NCBI GenBank assembly: GCA_019114305.1 | Contig: DXFU01000074.1 | Span: forward strand, 1-61,581 | Source of the DNA: Candidatus Hungatella pullicola | GTDB taxonomy: Bacteria > Bacillota > Clostridia > Lachnospirales > Lachnospiraceae | Direction of reading: 5' to 3' | DNA: 61,581 nt | Shown here: positions 52,181-61,483 of the stretch, piece after piece | Layout of the letters: each line of letters opens with the position of its first letter | Numbering within the stretch: position 1 is the stretch's first letter | The notes under the pieces: generated by a model | Seen by the model: only the letters and a program-made list of their open reading frames with translations | Told to the model about the DNA's origin: nothing | Databases searched by the model: none | Translations under genes and position numbers: made by a program

Positions 52181-53124
52181 TGGACAGAAATTTGAATCTA
52201 AAAGACGTGGTGGTGCATTTTAAAGTAAAGGAAGGAACGGTAAAGGCTGTGGACCATGTTAACATCTGCTTTCGGGAGGGAGAAATAACAGGGCTGATGG
52301 GTGAAAGCGGATGCGGAAAATCTGTTCTTGCCATGGCTATTTTGGGACTCCTTCCTTCTTACGCCAGGACAGATGGAGAGATTTGTTTGGAGGGCAAAAA
52401 TCTTTTGGATCTTTCCCAAAAAGAAATGAGAAAATTAAGAGGAAGAAAGATCGGACTGATTCCCCAGAATCCTGCCGGCTCTTTTAATCCTGTGAGAAAA
52501 ATAGGAAGTCAGATTACAGAAGCCATGACGGCAGATGGGAAAAAAAGAACAAGGAGAGAGAAAGAAAGGGAGGCATCTGCTCTTTTGGAGGCGTTTGGAT
52601 TTATCCATAAAGATGCCGCCGGAGTGCTCCGTTCCTATCCCTTCCAGCTAAGCGGCGGAATGCTGCAGAGGGCGGCTGCTGCAATGGGAACTGCCGCAAT
52701 GCCGGAGTGGATTCTGGCAGACGAACCTTCCAAGGGATTAGAGGGACCTCTGCGCTGCCAGCTGTATGAGACCCTGGCGGCAGTGAAAAAAAGAGGAATC
52801 AGAGGGATGATTCTTATTACCCATGACTGGGAGCTGGCTGCCCGGCTTTGTGACAGGGTGGCAGTGATGTACGGCGGACAGATAATAGAAATGGGAAAAC
52901 AGGTTATCAAAAGACCCCGTCATCCTTACACAAAAGGACTGCTGGCATCCCTTCCGGCCAATGGAATGAATCCTATGCCAGGAAGAGCCCCTGCTCCATG
53001 GGAGGAATTAAAAGGCTGCAGATTTGCTCCCAGATGCCCCAAGGCCCGTCCCTGCTGTACGGTTCAACAGCCGCCTGCGGCAGAAGAGAGTGGGGAAATG
53101 GTGAGGTGTTTTCTCTATGATTGA
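52180..53124 (+). CDS. ABC transporter ATP-binding protein, NikD-type
   Basis: A 314-residue ATPase with Walker A GESGCGKSVLA, Q-loop IPQNPAGSFNP, the signature LSGGMLQRAAAA, Walker B WILADEPSKGLE and switch His in LITHDWELA. The C-terminal oligopeptide/nickel type extension with GCRFAPRCPKARPCC (a Cys-rich motif typical of Dpp/Nik ATPases, which may bind an iron-sulfur cluster) is complete. The start at 52180 overlaps the upstream stop (TGATG) with AGGAGG before it. It pairs with the next ATPase. Confidence 0.93.
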   Translation: MDRNLNLKDVVVHFKVKEGTVKAVDHVNICFREGEITGLMGESGCGKSVLAMAILGLLPSYARTDGEICLEGKNLLDLSQKEMRKLRGRKIGLIPQNPAGSFNPVRKIGSQITEAMTADGKKRTRREKEREASALLEAFGFIHKDAAGVLRSYPFQLSGGMLQRAAAAMGTAAMPEWILADEPSKGLEGPLRCQLYETLAAVKKRGIRGMILITHDWELAARLCDRVAVMYGGQIIEMGKQVIKRPRHPYTKGLLASLPANGMNPMPGRAPAPWEELKGCRFAPRCPKARPCCTVQQPPAAEESGEMVRCFLYD

Positions 53125-53785
53125 ACTGAGAGAGGTAAGCAAAAGTTTTGGAAAGAAAGAAAAAATAAAAGTTCTGGATCAAGTGAGCGTTTGTCTGGAA
53201 CAAGGGAGAACCATTGGAATTATGGGACCAAGCGGGTCAGGAAAAACCACTTTGGCCCGAATTGCGCTGATGCTGGAGTCTGCAGACACGGGAGGCGTGT
53301 ATCTTCAGGGAAAAAAGGTGGACAGGAGAGACAGAAAACAGATGAAACAGTTTCGCAGGACGGTACAGTATATTTCCCAGCATCCGGAGTCCTTTTTTGA
53401 TCCAAACTGGACACTGGAAAAAAGTATTATGGAGGCCGCCGCTTTGAGCAGCCATAGAAAAGAAGGGGAGAAAAAGCTGGAGGCGCTGCTGGAACTGGTA
53501 AAACTGAATTACGCTGTTTTAACCCGTTTCCCCCATCAGGTAAGCGGCGGCGAGATTCAGAGAGCTGCCCTCTGCCGTGCCCTGATTTTGGAACCTAAGG
53601 TTCTTATTCTGGACGAGTCTACTTCTATGCTGGATGTGTCAGTTCAGGCCCAGATTCTTCATGTGCTGAAGGAAATTCAGGAAAGACAAAGTCTGGCCTA
53701 TCTTTTTATTTCCCATGACAAACCGGCAGTTTTCTGGTTTTCTGATGAAGTTAAGGAACTGAGAAATGGGAAACTCCATGGATAA
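53117..53785 (+). CDS. ABC transporter ATP-binding protein, NikE-type
   Basis: A 222-residue ATPase with Walker A GPSGSGKTTLA, the signature VSGGEIQRAALCRAL, Walker B VLILDESTSMLDVS and switch His in FISHDKPA. It is short and lacks the C-terminal Cys-rich extension, as is common for the NikE-type partner. It overlaps the preceding gene by eight bases and ends the riboswitch-controlled operon. Confidence 0.92.
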   Translation: MIELREVSKSFGKKEKIKVLDQVSVCLEQGRTIGIMGPSGSGKTTLARIALMLESADTGGVYLQGKKVDRRDRKQMKQFRRTVQYISQHPESFFDPNWTLEKSIMEAAALSSHRKEGEKKLEALLELVKLNYAVLTRFPHQVSGGEIQRAALCRALILEPKVLILDESTSMLDVSVQAQILHVLKEIQERQSLAYLFISHDKPAVFWFSDEVKELRNGKLHG

Positions 53786-53909
53786 GCATCAGGCTGACCA
53801 TAAAGGTTTTACAAAAATTGGAAGCGGTATATTTTGAAGATAAAAATAATAAACAGAAAATTAAGAAAATTTCTGAAACAGAAATAATTGATCAAAAACG
53901 GAAAAATAT

Positions 53910-53938
53910 TTGAATAAATAGTGCGAAAGTGATATACT
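53910..53938 (+). promoter_or_regulatory. Promoter of the pectinase gene
   Basis: TTGAAT (53910-53915) and TATACT (53933-53938) are 17 bases apart, about 70 bases before the start codon. A small hairpin (GGCTTT/AAAAGCC, 53948-53965) lies in the leader. Confidence 0.65.
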
Positions 53939-54010
53939 GATTCTAATGGCTTTCAGTCGAAAAGCCTTAATGCTTATGGAAGTCCGTGTAAGCGGCAGAA
54001 TGGAGGTAAA

Positions 54011-57000
54011 ATGAAGGTATGGAAAAAAATATCCAGACAGCTGATTGCGTCTGGACTGGCGCTGACCCTTGCTTTTGCAGGTACGGGAACCCAGTCCCTG
54101 GCATCAGCGGCAGCTCAGGGAAGCCTTTCTGATTTCAGCGGGGAAAATCAGAAGAAAGAAGGCGCAGGCAAAAAGGAGGCATCGGAATCAGATGCTTTAA
54201 AAAAAGAGGAAGAGGAGAAAGAACAGAACGCTTCCAAAACATCAAATAAGGGGGAAAAAGCTCAGCTGTTCCAGACATCCTGGGATTTAGTCACAGGCGG
54301 AGGTACTCTTTTAGATGAAAAAGGAACTTCCGTAACCCAGCTTCAGAAAAATAAAGGGTCATTCACCAATGAAGACGGGGTTAAACTGGAAATTGACGCA
54401 TCATCAGGCAAATTCGCTGTTCAGGATACCAGAACTCAGGTGAATTCCGGAACGAAAATTTCTGTTCCCGCAGAAGGCGATGTATGTTTTCTCACAATAG
54501 AAGCGCATAAATACTGGCGGGGAAATGATGACAGTGTTTCCCAGAAGGAAAAAGAGGCCAATGCTTTGGCTACCGCGGGAATTACAGGGGTTAAGACTGC
54601 AGTGGTTGAGGACATAGAAACCAGCCTGGAAGACAGCAATTACGAAATTTATACTTATCGCTGTGTGATGGAAAATGGGGCTGACGCTGTAACTTTAAAC
54701 GTAAAGGCAGACCGTTCCATGTACATTACTCATATTGCCGCAGACTGCAGGGAATATGCTTCCGTTCTGGTGGAAGGGGATGTCATCCTGGAAGAAGAAA
54801 CTGATTCTATAGAAGATTCCGTTCATGTTGTTTTGGAAAATGAAAAGACAGGAGAAACCTTTAAAGGAACTATAGAAAATGACGGAGACCAGCATACTTA
54901 CAAAGCAGAAGTAAAGGTAGCCAAAGAAAGCAGTTTCCTCATTACCCTGGATAAGGAAAATTATGTTGTTACGGGGGAAAACAGGATTTTTTTATCAGAA
55001 GATTCGGGAGATTTCTGGCATGATCTGACGGTTTCCAAATCAAAGTTGAAAACCGTGAAAGGAACCGTGAAAGGATTTGATGATACCTTCCATACCTCAG
55101 AGCTGTCAATAGAGTTTATACCTCAGAGAGCTACTGAATACATTCCGGAAGCGGAGATGAACGGAAGAGATTATACGGTTCTCTTGGAGCCGGGAATTCC
55201 ATATGCGCTGAAGCTAAAGGGAGCGGATGACTATAAGATATTACAGCCGGAAGGAACCGTTACGGTAACAGAGTCAGAGACTCTGGATATTTTTGTAAGT
55301 CAGAAAGAAATTTATCCGATAACTATCCAGTGGCCGGATGAGGTGGATTTGTCTGACCTGGCCCTTCAATTTGTCTATACAGACGAAGATGGAAAACAGG
55401 AGGTGTTTGATTCCCAGTCGGAGATTCGCTTAAAAGAGGGAACGTACACTTTGTCTCTGGACGGAGAGTTTGATCAGGTGCCCTGGATGATTTCCGGCGG
55501 GCAGAGGATTACAGTAAACGGACCTGTAACTCAGAAAATTCGACTGAAAGAGGTGACTTCCTGGAGTTTATACAATGACGGAACGGACAGTTATTTTTCC
55601 GGCTTTCTGGAAGGAGAAACAGGTTATTACCGTGGGCTTAAGATTGACGCTGCAGAGGGCAAGCTGGCCTTGCGTTCCGATGGGCTGGGGAGCCAGTTTA
55701 ACGCTAACACAAAAATCCATGTTCCTGTAACGGGAGACTGTATCATAGCCGTGGAGGCACAGCAAAGAGGATATGCCTTTTATACCATTAACGGCCAGGC
55801 GGCAGATCAGGACAGCGAAATAACCACTGTAAATTATACAGGAGAGGCTGGATACATTGATATTGCAGCCACGGGAACATCGTATATTAAATCCATTTCC
55901 CTTATTTACCCGGCTCCGGAAGTTCCGATTCATAAGCAGGAAGTTATGCCGGAAACGGCCCAGTGGGGAAGTCCTGATAATCTTACTGTCAGCCCTTACG
56001 GACAGACCATTACCTTTACACAGGCAGGCGGATCTATGTCCGGCAAAGAGGCTATAAGCCACACAGTCAGCTATTACCTGTTCCCGGAAACCGATCAGTG
56101 GCAGACCATAAGCGCAGATATTGCCATTGAAAAAGGAAGTACCAGCACATCCAGCGGTGTATTTTTCGGAGCTTTTGACGGAACCTGCATGACCACTTTG
56201 GGAATCAGAGGAATGAATCAGATTCGCGGTATTTATTCTAAAAATGAAAGCGAACATGTGGGAGCCGGAGGTCCTAATACTTCCATGGAACAGGGAGGAA
56301 CCTTATCAGTGAAAGCCGTAAAGACAGCAGAGGGCTATGAGGTTTCTTATTCCGATGGAAAAGAACTAGACGAAACTTATACTTTTAAGTACAGCAATAC
56401 CCTTCAGTTTAAGACAGAGGGGAGTCAGTCGCCGGCCAGATACGGCTTTGCTTTTGCCAATGTAACAGCATCTGTTACTAACCTGAAGCTGACAGATCCT
56501 TCGGGAAAGGTTCTCTATGATCAGAATGACTGCTATGACCCGGCTGGCCAGGCTCCTGTGGCTGACAGCATCTGGGCTGAGGCAGATGAATCCAGAGAGT
56601 TTATCCGCGTAGAGTGGGAAGGAGAAGAATGCCAGGGGGATGGAAGATACGTTCTGCAGGTTTCCAGAGACGGAGAAACCTATAGGGATGTTGCGGACAA
56701 TCTTACAACGCTGTACTATGACTATCCCATTACAGAAGCGGGAGACTATTATTTCAGAGTCTGCGGAACCTTAGGCAACCGGCCTTCCGAGGATGACAGG
56801 AACCAGTATGTATCCATGGAACAGCCAGTTCACGTGATAGCGGCTCTTGAGGCCCCTGTGCTGATGATTCAGGGAGGAGAGGACAGCCTGTCTTTAAGCT
56901 GGAATCCGGTGGATACAGCTGTCCGTTACGAAATATACCGCTATTCCTATGACGAGACTGCAAAAGGCGTGAGACTTCTGGCTGAAACAGATGAGACTGT

Positions 57001-60000
57001 TTATGAAGATGTTCAGGTAGAACAGCAGCAGCCTTATTATTATTATGTTCAGGCTTATTCTGATACTAACAACAGCAATCCGTCCAATACTGTATGGGCA
57101 GTAGCCACAGGTCAGAGGACAGGAGAATTCGCTTATGAGGATGAGGCGGTTCCTGTATTTATTACAAAGAAATCCTATGATACGGTTTATGAGGAAAACA
57201 TTGTTATAGAAGGCGTTGTGGAGAACGCTTCTGTTTTGGAAGCTGAAGTAAATGGAGGGGTACAGGTTCAGAATATGGTTCTGAACAACAGAGATTCCTT
57301 CCATCTGGAACTGACGCTGGAAGAAGGAAGAAATGACGTAAACCTATACTTTACTGATTCAGAAGGCCTGGTAACAAGAAAAACCTTTAATTATGTTTAT
57401 CTGACCAACTATCATAAGGTGGCTGACGCTTCCTGGACCGGTGAAGACGGACAGGAGGAAAATGGAATTCCTGTTTACTCCACAGTACAGGCAGCCATTG
57501 ATTCGGTTCCGGCAGACAATCAGGATAGAGTTGTAATTCTGGTTAAGGAAGGCTCTTACAGGGAGCATCTCAGCGTAGATAAGCCTTATGTGTCTCTCAT
57601 CGGGGAAGACAGAGATATGGTTAACATCCATTTCTATGATCCGGAAGAAAGTCCCGCCGGCGGAGATATGTCCAAGCGCTGTGCCGTTTATGTGAAAGAG
57701 CAGGCAGCAGGCTTTACAGCAGAGAATCTGACCTTTGAGAATGATTATGAATACACGGGAGCAGGCGGCAATGAGTCCGCAGATGCCCTGAGAAATGACG
57801 CGTCAGGTACTGTATATGTAAATGTTGCCTTGAAAGGCTATCAGGATACCCTTTGTGCCAATAAGGGAGAGCAGTACTATTACAAATGCCGGATTACGGG
57901 GAATGTAGATTACATCTACGGTAATGACCCAAGAGCTTTGTTCAGCGACTGCGGCCTTATTTTCCGGTATAATGGAACAAAAAACAGCGGATATGTAGCG
58001 GCCCCCAAGACGGCTGAGGATGGGGCTTACGGTCTTACATTCTACAATTGCCGCATCCTTTCAGAAGAAGGGTGCTCCGGAAGCAAATACCTTTTAGCCA
58101 GACCGTGGGGAGCGGATGGATTTGTAACATTTATTGACTGTTATATGGGACAGATTATCAATAAAGACACTCCGTACAGTGACATGAGCGGAAATCTTTA
58201 TACTGAGGCAAGATTTTTTGAGTACAACACCTACGGACCAGGATATGCCATCAACGAAAACAGACGGCAGATTTCACCGGCCAAAGCAGCTGCCATGACG
58301 GAGGAAGAAGTACTGGGATGGAATCCTTATGAGGAGACAGAAGATCTTGGATTCCTGTCCTACTGCGGAGAGATAGTGACAGAAGGCGAGCAGAAATATG
58401 TAACCGCTCCTTATGAGCCTGACAGCTATACGGGAGAAGAAGGTGATGACACAGGGCTTGGCCGATTTGCCATAGAAGGATATGCCCAGGCCGGCAGTGT
58501 GACAGGAGGAGGTCTTCTCATGGAGACTTCATCTTCTTACTACAAGGCAGGAACTGCCGAAGAATTCCTTCAGGCGCTTACGGATGTAAAGAAGGCAGGA
58601 AAGAAAGCTGTTATTGAACTGACTGCCGACATTGGACTGGGAAGCCGGGAAGTTGAGAATTTTGATTCCTACAGCAGTGTAATCAAAGAATATAAGTATC
58701 AGCCTCTGACTCATCCGGAACTGAAAAAGACAGGTGTTTCTGTGCTGATGCTGGAGGAAATGGCCAATCTGACTATTTTTTCAAGAAACGGAGCAAGAAT
58801 TCTTCACGCCAATATAGACATTAAGGGATCAGAGAACATTATCATCCGCAACCTTGCTTTTGATGAGCTGTGGGAGTGGGATGAAGAGACAGAAGGAAAT
58901 TACGACAGAAATGACTGGGATTATATGACCATTGAAAGCGAGAGCACCAATATCTGGATTGACCACTGTACTTTCTACAAGGCCTATGACGGAGTGATTG
59001 ATATTAAGAATCCAAGCACTTCCCGAACCAGCAATGTAACCATATCCTGGTGTCAGTTCCTTCCGGGAAGCAAGGACGGATTCTTTGACGTTATGATGAA
59101 TGAGATTAAGGCAAATCCGGATCAGTATCCTTATTATGGTCACATGAGAGATGATCTGGGTATGACAGAAGAGCAGATCTACGCGTACGCCTACGGACAG
59201 AAAAAGACCCATCTTCTGGGACAGTCTGACGATGCGTCCAACGCGGCCAATATCAGAGCAACCTTTGCCAATAATTACTATAAGGATTCTATGGACCGTA
59301 TGCCTAGAATGCGCTACGGAGATGCTCATGTTTACAATTGCATTCTGGATGCAGGCAGTCTCTACGCTGTAAAACAGTCCATAACAAACACAGAAGCTGC
59401 CTCCAAGATTGTAAGCAATGGAGCCAGTTCAACCTGCGGCGGTCAGGTACTTTTGGAAAACTGCTACATCAATGGAATTGAAAATCCTTTAAACAGCGGC
59501 AATGGTTCCAGTCCTTCCGGTTATATCAACGCTCTTAATTCTGTCTATTATATGGCAGGAGTTAAAACAAAGCTGGAGCCTAAGGCCAACAGTACTGCTG
59601 ACGACAGAGTTTTGATTCTGGATGGAGATACTTTTAAAGAGTCTCTTCCTTACGAAGCCCCTGTATATTACGGCGCGGAACGTCTGGATGAAGTAGTTAT
59701 TCCCAATTCAGGAGCCGGAGTTCTTAATTTGACAGTTCTCCAGTGGGAGAAAACCTCCTACCACGATGAGACCTGGACAGGAGAAAACGATTTCCCGGAT
59801 GGGGAAGAACCGGAAGAGCCGGAAGAACCGGAAGAGCCGGAAGAACCGGAAGAACCGGGCAGGCCAGATGAACCCGGTAAACCGGGAGAACCAGATAATT
59901 CAGGCGAGTCAGGTGAAAATGCCCAGAGGCCATGGACCAGTGTGACAGCTGAGTACAGACAAGCGGCAGAAGCGCTGAGATACGGAGCGTCAACTCAGCC

Positions 60001-60328
60001 CAGCGATTATGGAACCTGGGTTCAGTGGCAGAATGGAACCTGGAGTCTTGTAAGACCGGACAATATTCTGGCAAAGAATCAGTGGTGTCTGGTAGATGGA
60101 TGGTGGTACCATTTTGACCAATACGGCATAATGCAGACCGGTTGGTTCCAGGATTTTAAGAATAACTGGTATTATCTGGAGCCGGCCACAGGAGCTATGA
60201 GAACAGGGTGGTTTCTCGCTCCTGATGGTAAATGGTATTATCTTGATGCAGCAGACGGTTACTGTCTGATGGATACCGTCACCCCGGACGGCTGCCGGGT
60301 AGACAGGTCAGGAGCCTGGATTTCCTAA
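54011..60328 (+). CDS. Giant secreted pectin methylesterase-pectate lyase (CE8-PL1) with cell-wall-binding repeats
   Basis: This 2105-residue protein starts with a signal peptide (LAFAGTGTQSLASA near residue 30) and a Lys/Glu-rich linker. Carbohydrate-binding-like modules follow (about 92-245 and 517-635, both beginning SW and with FTN/AVQD or FNANTKIHVP patterns), then a further beta module (648-835), two fibronectin-III-like domains (850-1035) and one more beta module. The CE8 domain (1135-1460) has Asp1279 in GYQDTLC, Asp1300 in TGNVDYIYG and the LARPW motif. The PL1 domain (1508-1900) has WIDHCTFYKAYDGVIDI and the catalytic Arg in RMPRMR (about 1768). A Glu-Pro repeat linker (1932-1972) leads to cell-wall-binding repeats (2000-2100). 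Both steps of pectin breakdown, demethylation and lyase cleavage, are thus on one chain at the cell surface. Confidence 0.92.
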   Translation: MKVWKKISRQLIASGLALTLAFAGTGTQSLASAAAQGSLSDFSGENQKKEGAGKKEASESDALKKEEEEKEQNASKTSNKGEKAQLFQTSWDLVTGGGTLLDEKGTSVTQLQKNKGSFTNEDGVKLEIDASSGKFAVQDTRTQVNSGTKISVPAEGDVCFLTIEAHKYWRGNDDSVSQKEKEANALATAGITGVKTAVVEDIETSLEDSNYEIYTYRCVMENGADAVTLNVKADRSMYITHIAADCREYASVLVEGDVILEEETDSIEDSVHVVLENEKTGETFKGTIENDGDQHTYKAEVKVAKESSFLITLDKENYVVTGENRIFLSEDSGDFWHDLTVSKSKLKTVKGTVKGFDDTFHTSELSIEFIPQRATEYIPEAEMNGRDYTVLLEPGIPYALKLKGADDYKILQPEGTVTVTESETLDIFVSQKEIYPITIQWPDEVDLSDLALQFVYTDEDGKQEVFDSQSEIRLKEGTYTLSLDGEFDQVPWMISGGQRITVNGPVTQKIRLKEVTSWSLYNDGTDSYFSGFLEGETGYYRGLKIDAAEGKLALRSDGLGSQFNANTKIHVPVTGDCIIAVEAQQRGYAFYTINGQAADQDSEITTVNYTGEAGYIDIAATGTSYIKSISLIYPAPEVPIHKQEVMPETAQWGSPDNLTVSPYGQTITFTQAGGSMSGKEAISHTVSYYLFPETDQWQTISADIAIEKGSTSTSSGVFFGAFDGTCMTTLGIRGMNQIRGIYSKNESEHVGAGGPNTSMEQGGTLSVKAVKTAEGYEVSYSDGKELDETYTFKYSNTLQFKTEGSQSPARYGFAFANVTASVTNLKLTDPSGKVLYDQNDCYDPAGQAPVADSIWAEADESREFIRVEWEGEECQGDGRYVLQVSRDGETYRDVADNLTTLYYDYPITEAGDYYFRVCGTLGNRPSEDDRNQYVSMEQPVHVIAALEAPVLMIQGGEDSLSLSWNPVDTAVRYEIYRYSYDETAKGVRLLAETDETVYEDVQVEQQQPYYYYVQAYSDTNNSNPSNTVWAVATGQRTGEFAYEDEAVPVFITKKSYDTVYEENIVIEGVVENASVLEAEVNGGVQVQNMVLNNRDSFHLELTLEEGRNDVNLYFTDSEGLVTRKTFNYVYLTNYHKVADASWTGEDGQEENGIPVYSTVQAAIDSVPADNQDRVVILVKEGSYREHLSVDKPYVSLIGEDRDMVNIHFYDPEESPAGGDMSKRCAVYVKEQAAGFTAENLTFENDYEYTGAGGNESADALRNDASGTVYVNVALKGYQDTLCANKGEQYYYKCRITGNVDYIYGNDPRALFSDCGLIFRYNGTKNSGYVAAPKTAEDGAYGLTFYNCRILSEEGCSGSKYLLARPWGADGFVTFIDCYMGQIINKDTPYSDMSGNLYTEARFFEYNTYGPGYAINENRRQISPAKAAAMTEEEVLGWNPYEETEDLGFLSYCGEIVTEGEQKYVTAPYEPDSYTGEEGDDTGLGRFAIEGYAQAGSVTGGGLLMETSSSYYKAGTAEEFLQALTDVKKAGKKAVIELTADIGLGSREVENFDSYSSVIKEYKYQPLTHPELKKTGVSVLMLEEMANLTIFSRNGARILHANIDIKGSENIIIRNLAFDELWEWDEETEGNYDRNDWDYMTIESESTNIWIDHCTFYKAYDGVIDIKNPSTSRTSNVTISWCQFLPGSKDGFFDVMMNEIKANPDQYPYYGHMRDDLGMTEEQIYAYAYGQKKTHLLGQSDDASNAANIRATFANNYYKDSMDRMPRMRYGDAHVYNCILDAGSLYAVKQSITNTEAASKIVSNGASSTCGGQVLLENCYINGIENPLNSGNGSSPSGYINALNSVYYMAGVKTKLEPKANSTADDRVLILDGDTFKESLPYEAPVYYGAERLDEVVIPNSGAGVLNLTVLQWEKTSYHDETWTGENDFPDGEEPEEPEEPEEPEEPEEPGRPDEPGKPGEPDNSGESGENAQRPWTSVTAEYRQAAEALRYGASTQPSDYGTWVQWQNGTWSLVRPDNILAKNQWCLVDGWWYHFDQYGIMQTGWFQDFKNNWYYLEPATGAMRTGWFLAPDGKWYYLDAADGYCLMDTVTPDGCRVDRSGAWIS
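59806..59900 (+). repeat. Glu-Pro-rich repeat linker coding region
   Basis: The codons GAACCGGAAGAGCCG recur several times, coding for EPEEPEEP-type repeats followed by PGRPDEPGKPGEP. This is a spacer between the lyase and the wall-binding repeats and is prone to length change by slippage. Confidence 0.8.
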
Positions 60329-60404
60329 GAGGGGGAACCGTAAAAGGTTTTGTGTAAGAAAAAGAAGAATTAAGAAAAATAAAATGAAACTATAGACAAG
60401 AAGG

Positions 60405-60478
60405 CGGGGCGCACCTTTCAGACCTTTGACAGTAAAAGTCAAAAGTTTGAAAAGGCGCTCTGCTTTTTTATATGGATA
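60405..60478 (+). terminator. Rho-independent terminator
   Basis: A long imperfect stem: GGGCGCACCTTTCAGACCTTTGAC pairs in two blocks with GTCAAAAGTTTGAAAAGGCGCTCT, followed by GCTTTTTT. It separates the pectinase transcript from spo0A. Confidence 0.75.
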
Positions 60479-60645
60479 CTGACATCAAAGGATAACAGTC
60501 TGGTAAATGGGAAAATTTCTGACGACATCATCCTGCCCTTTTTTTACATTCTGTTTCTCAGGCGAGATAAAGAGAAAAGCGGTCAGATTTTCAGTATCTT
60601 CCATGTTTTTTTGAAAAATATGACATTCCAGGTGGAAACCAGAAA

Positions 60646-60662
60646 AGACGAATTTTGTCGAA
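60646..60662 (+). promoter_or_regulatory. Two 0A-box-like sites upstream of spo0A
   Basis: AGACGAA (60646-60652) and TGTCGAA (60656-60662) match or nearly match the TGNCGAA 0A-box and are 10 bases apart, one helical turn. They lie upstream of the -35 region, suggesting autoregulation of spo0A. Confidence 0.6.
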
Positions 60663-60680
60663 TTATGCGATTGAATTTCG

Positions 60681-60709
60681 TTGCGGCTTTTTTGGGGCAA
60701 GTCTATAAT
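60681..60709 (+). promoter_or_regulatory. Sigma-A promoter of spo0A
   Basis: TTGCGG (60681-60686) and TATAAT (60704-60709) are 17 bases apart, about 50 bases before the start codon. Confidence 0.65.
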
Positions 60710-60760
60710 GGCTATGCATAAAAATGTAGATAGCAAGAGAAAAAGGAGGAGTGTAAAAAG

Positions 60761-61483
60761 ATGTCGGAAATCAGTATTGCCATTGCGGAAGATAACCTGC
60801 AGACCTTAAATTTACTGAATGAGATACTGGAAGGAGAAGAGGATTTCCGGGTAGTGGGGAAGGCAGATAATGGAGAGGATGCCTACAACATGATTGTGAA
60901 AACAAATCCTGACGTGGTGCTTTTAGATGTGATTATGCCGGGAATGGATGGAATTACAGTGATGGAAAAAATAAGAGGAAACGCTTCCCTCAGCAAAGTT
61001 CCCAGTTTTATTATGGTGACTGCGGCGGGAAGCGACAACATTACTCAGGATGCGTTCCGTATGGGGGCCAATTACTATATCATGAAGCCGTTCAGCCGGG
61101 ATATTATCATAGACAAAGTGCGCCGGGTAGGAAGAGGAAAGGGCAGAAAAGGAACAGGTTCCATAAAAACGGTGAAACCTTATGTAAATAAAGCTCAGTA
61201 TATGGAGCAGAATCTGGAAAATGATGTAACCCAGATGCTTCATGAAATTGGGATACCTGCTCATATTAAGGGATATCAGTACTTAAGGGATGCAATTGTG
61301 ATTTCTGTACAGGATCAGGAGATGCTGACTTCCGTAACAAAAATTCTCTATCCTTCCATTGCCAAGAAGCACAAAACAACACCCAGCCGTGTGGAGAGAG
61401 CCATCCGGCATGCCATTGAGGTGGCCTGGAGCCGTGGTGAAATGGATACAATTAACCTAAATTATTCACGGAACAGTATCTGA
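60761..61483 (+). CDS. spo0A: Stage 0 sporulation protein A, C-terminally truncated
   Basis: Spo0A is the master regulator of sporulation. The receiver domain is intact: acidic residues in AEDN, phosphoacceptor Asp56 in [13 protein letters not shown], Thr87 in MVTAAGSD and Lys109 in IMKPFSRD. The effector domain starts near residue 137 and keeps [59 protein letters not shown]. After RGEMDTIN the reading runs into an unrelated NLNYSRNSI and stops at 240 residues. Family members continue for about 30 more residues with a conserved segment of type LFGYTV...KPTNSEFIA. The final helix is thus missing. AAAGGAGGAGTG precedes the start. Confidence 0.9.
   Translation: MSEISIAIAEDNLQTLNLLNEILEGEEDFRVVGKADNGEDAYNMIVKTNPDVVLLDVIMPGMDGITVMEKIRGNASLSKVPSFIMVTAAGSDNITQDAFRMGANYYIMKPFSRDIIIDKVRRVGRGKGRKGTGSIKTVKPYVNKAQYMEQNLENDVTQMLHEIGIPAHIKGYQYLRDAIVISVQDQEMLTSVTKILYPSIAKKHKTTPSRVERAIRHAIEVAWSRGEMDTINLNYSRNSI

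Noticed and set aside
55568-56257. 229-codon minus-strand frame inside the pectinase gene
   Set aside because: Shadow frame; composition is that of reverse-read coding DNA and the plus-strand domains are continuous there.
59806-59900. CRISPR-like repetitive stretch
   Set aside because: The repeat is a simple GAA/CCG codon repetition coding EPEEP within an open frame, with no spacers.
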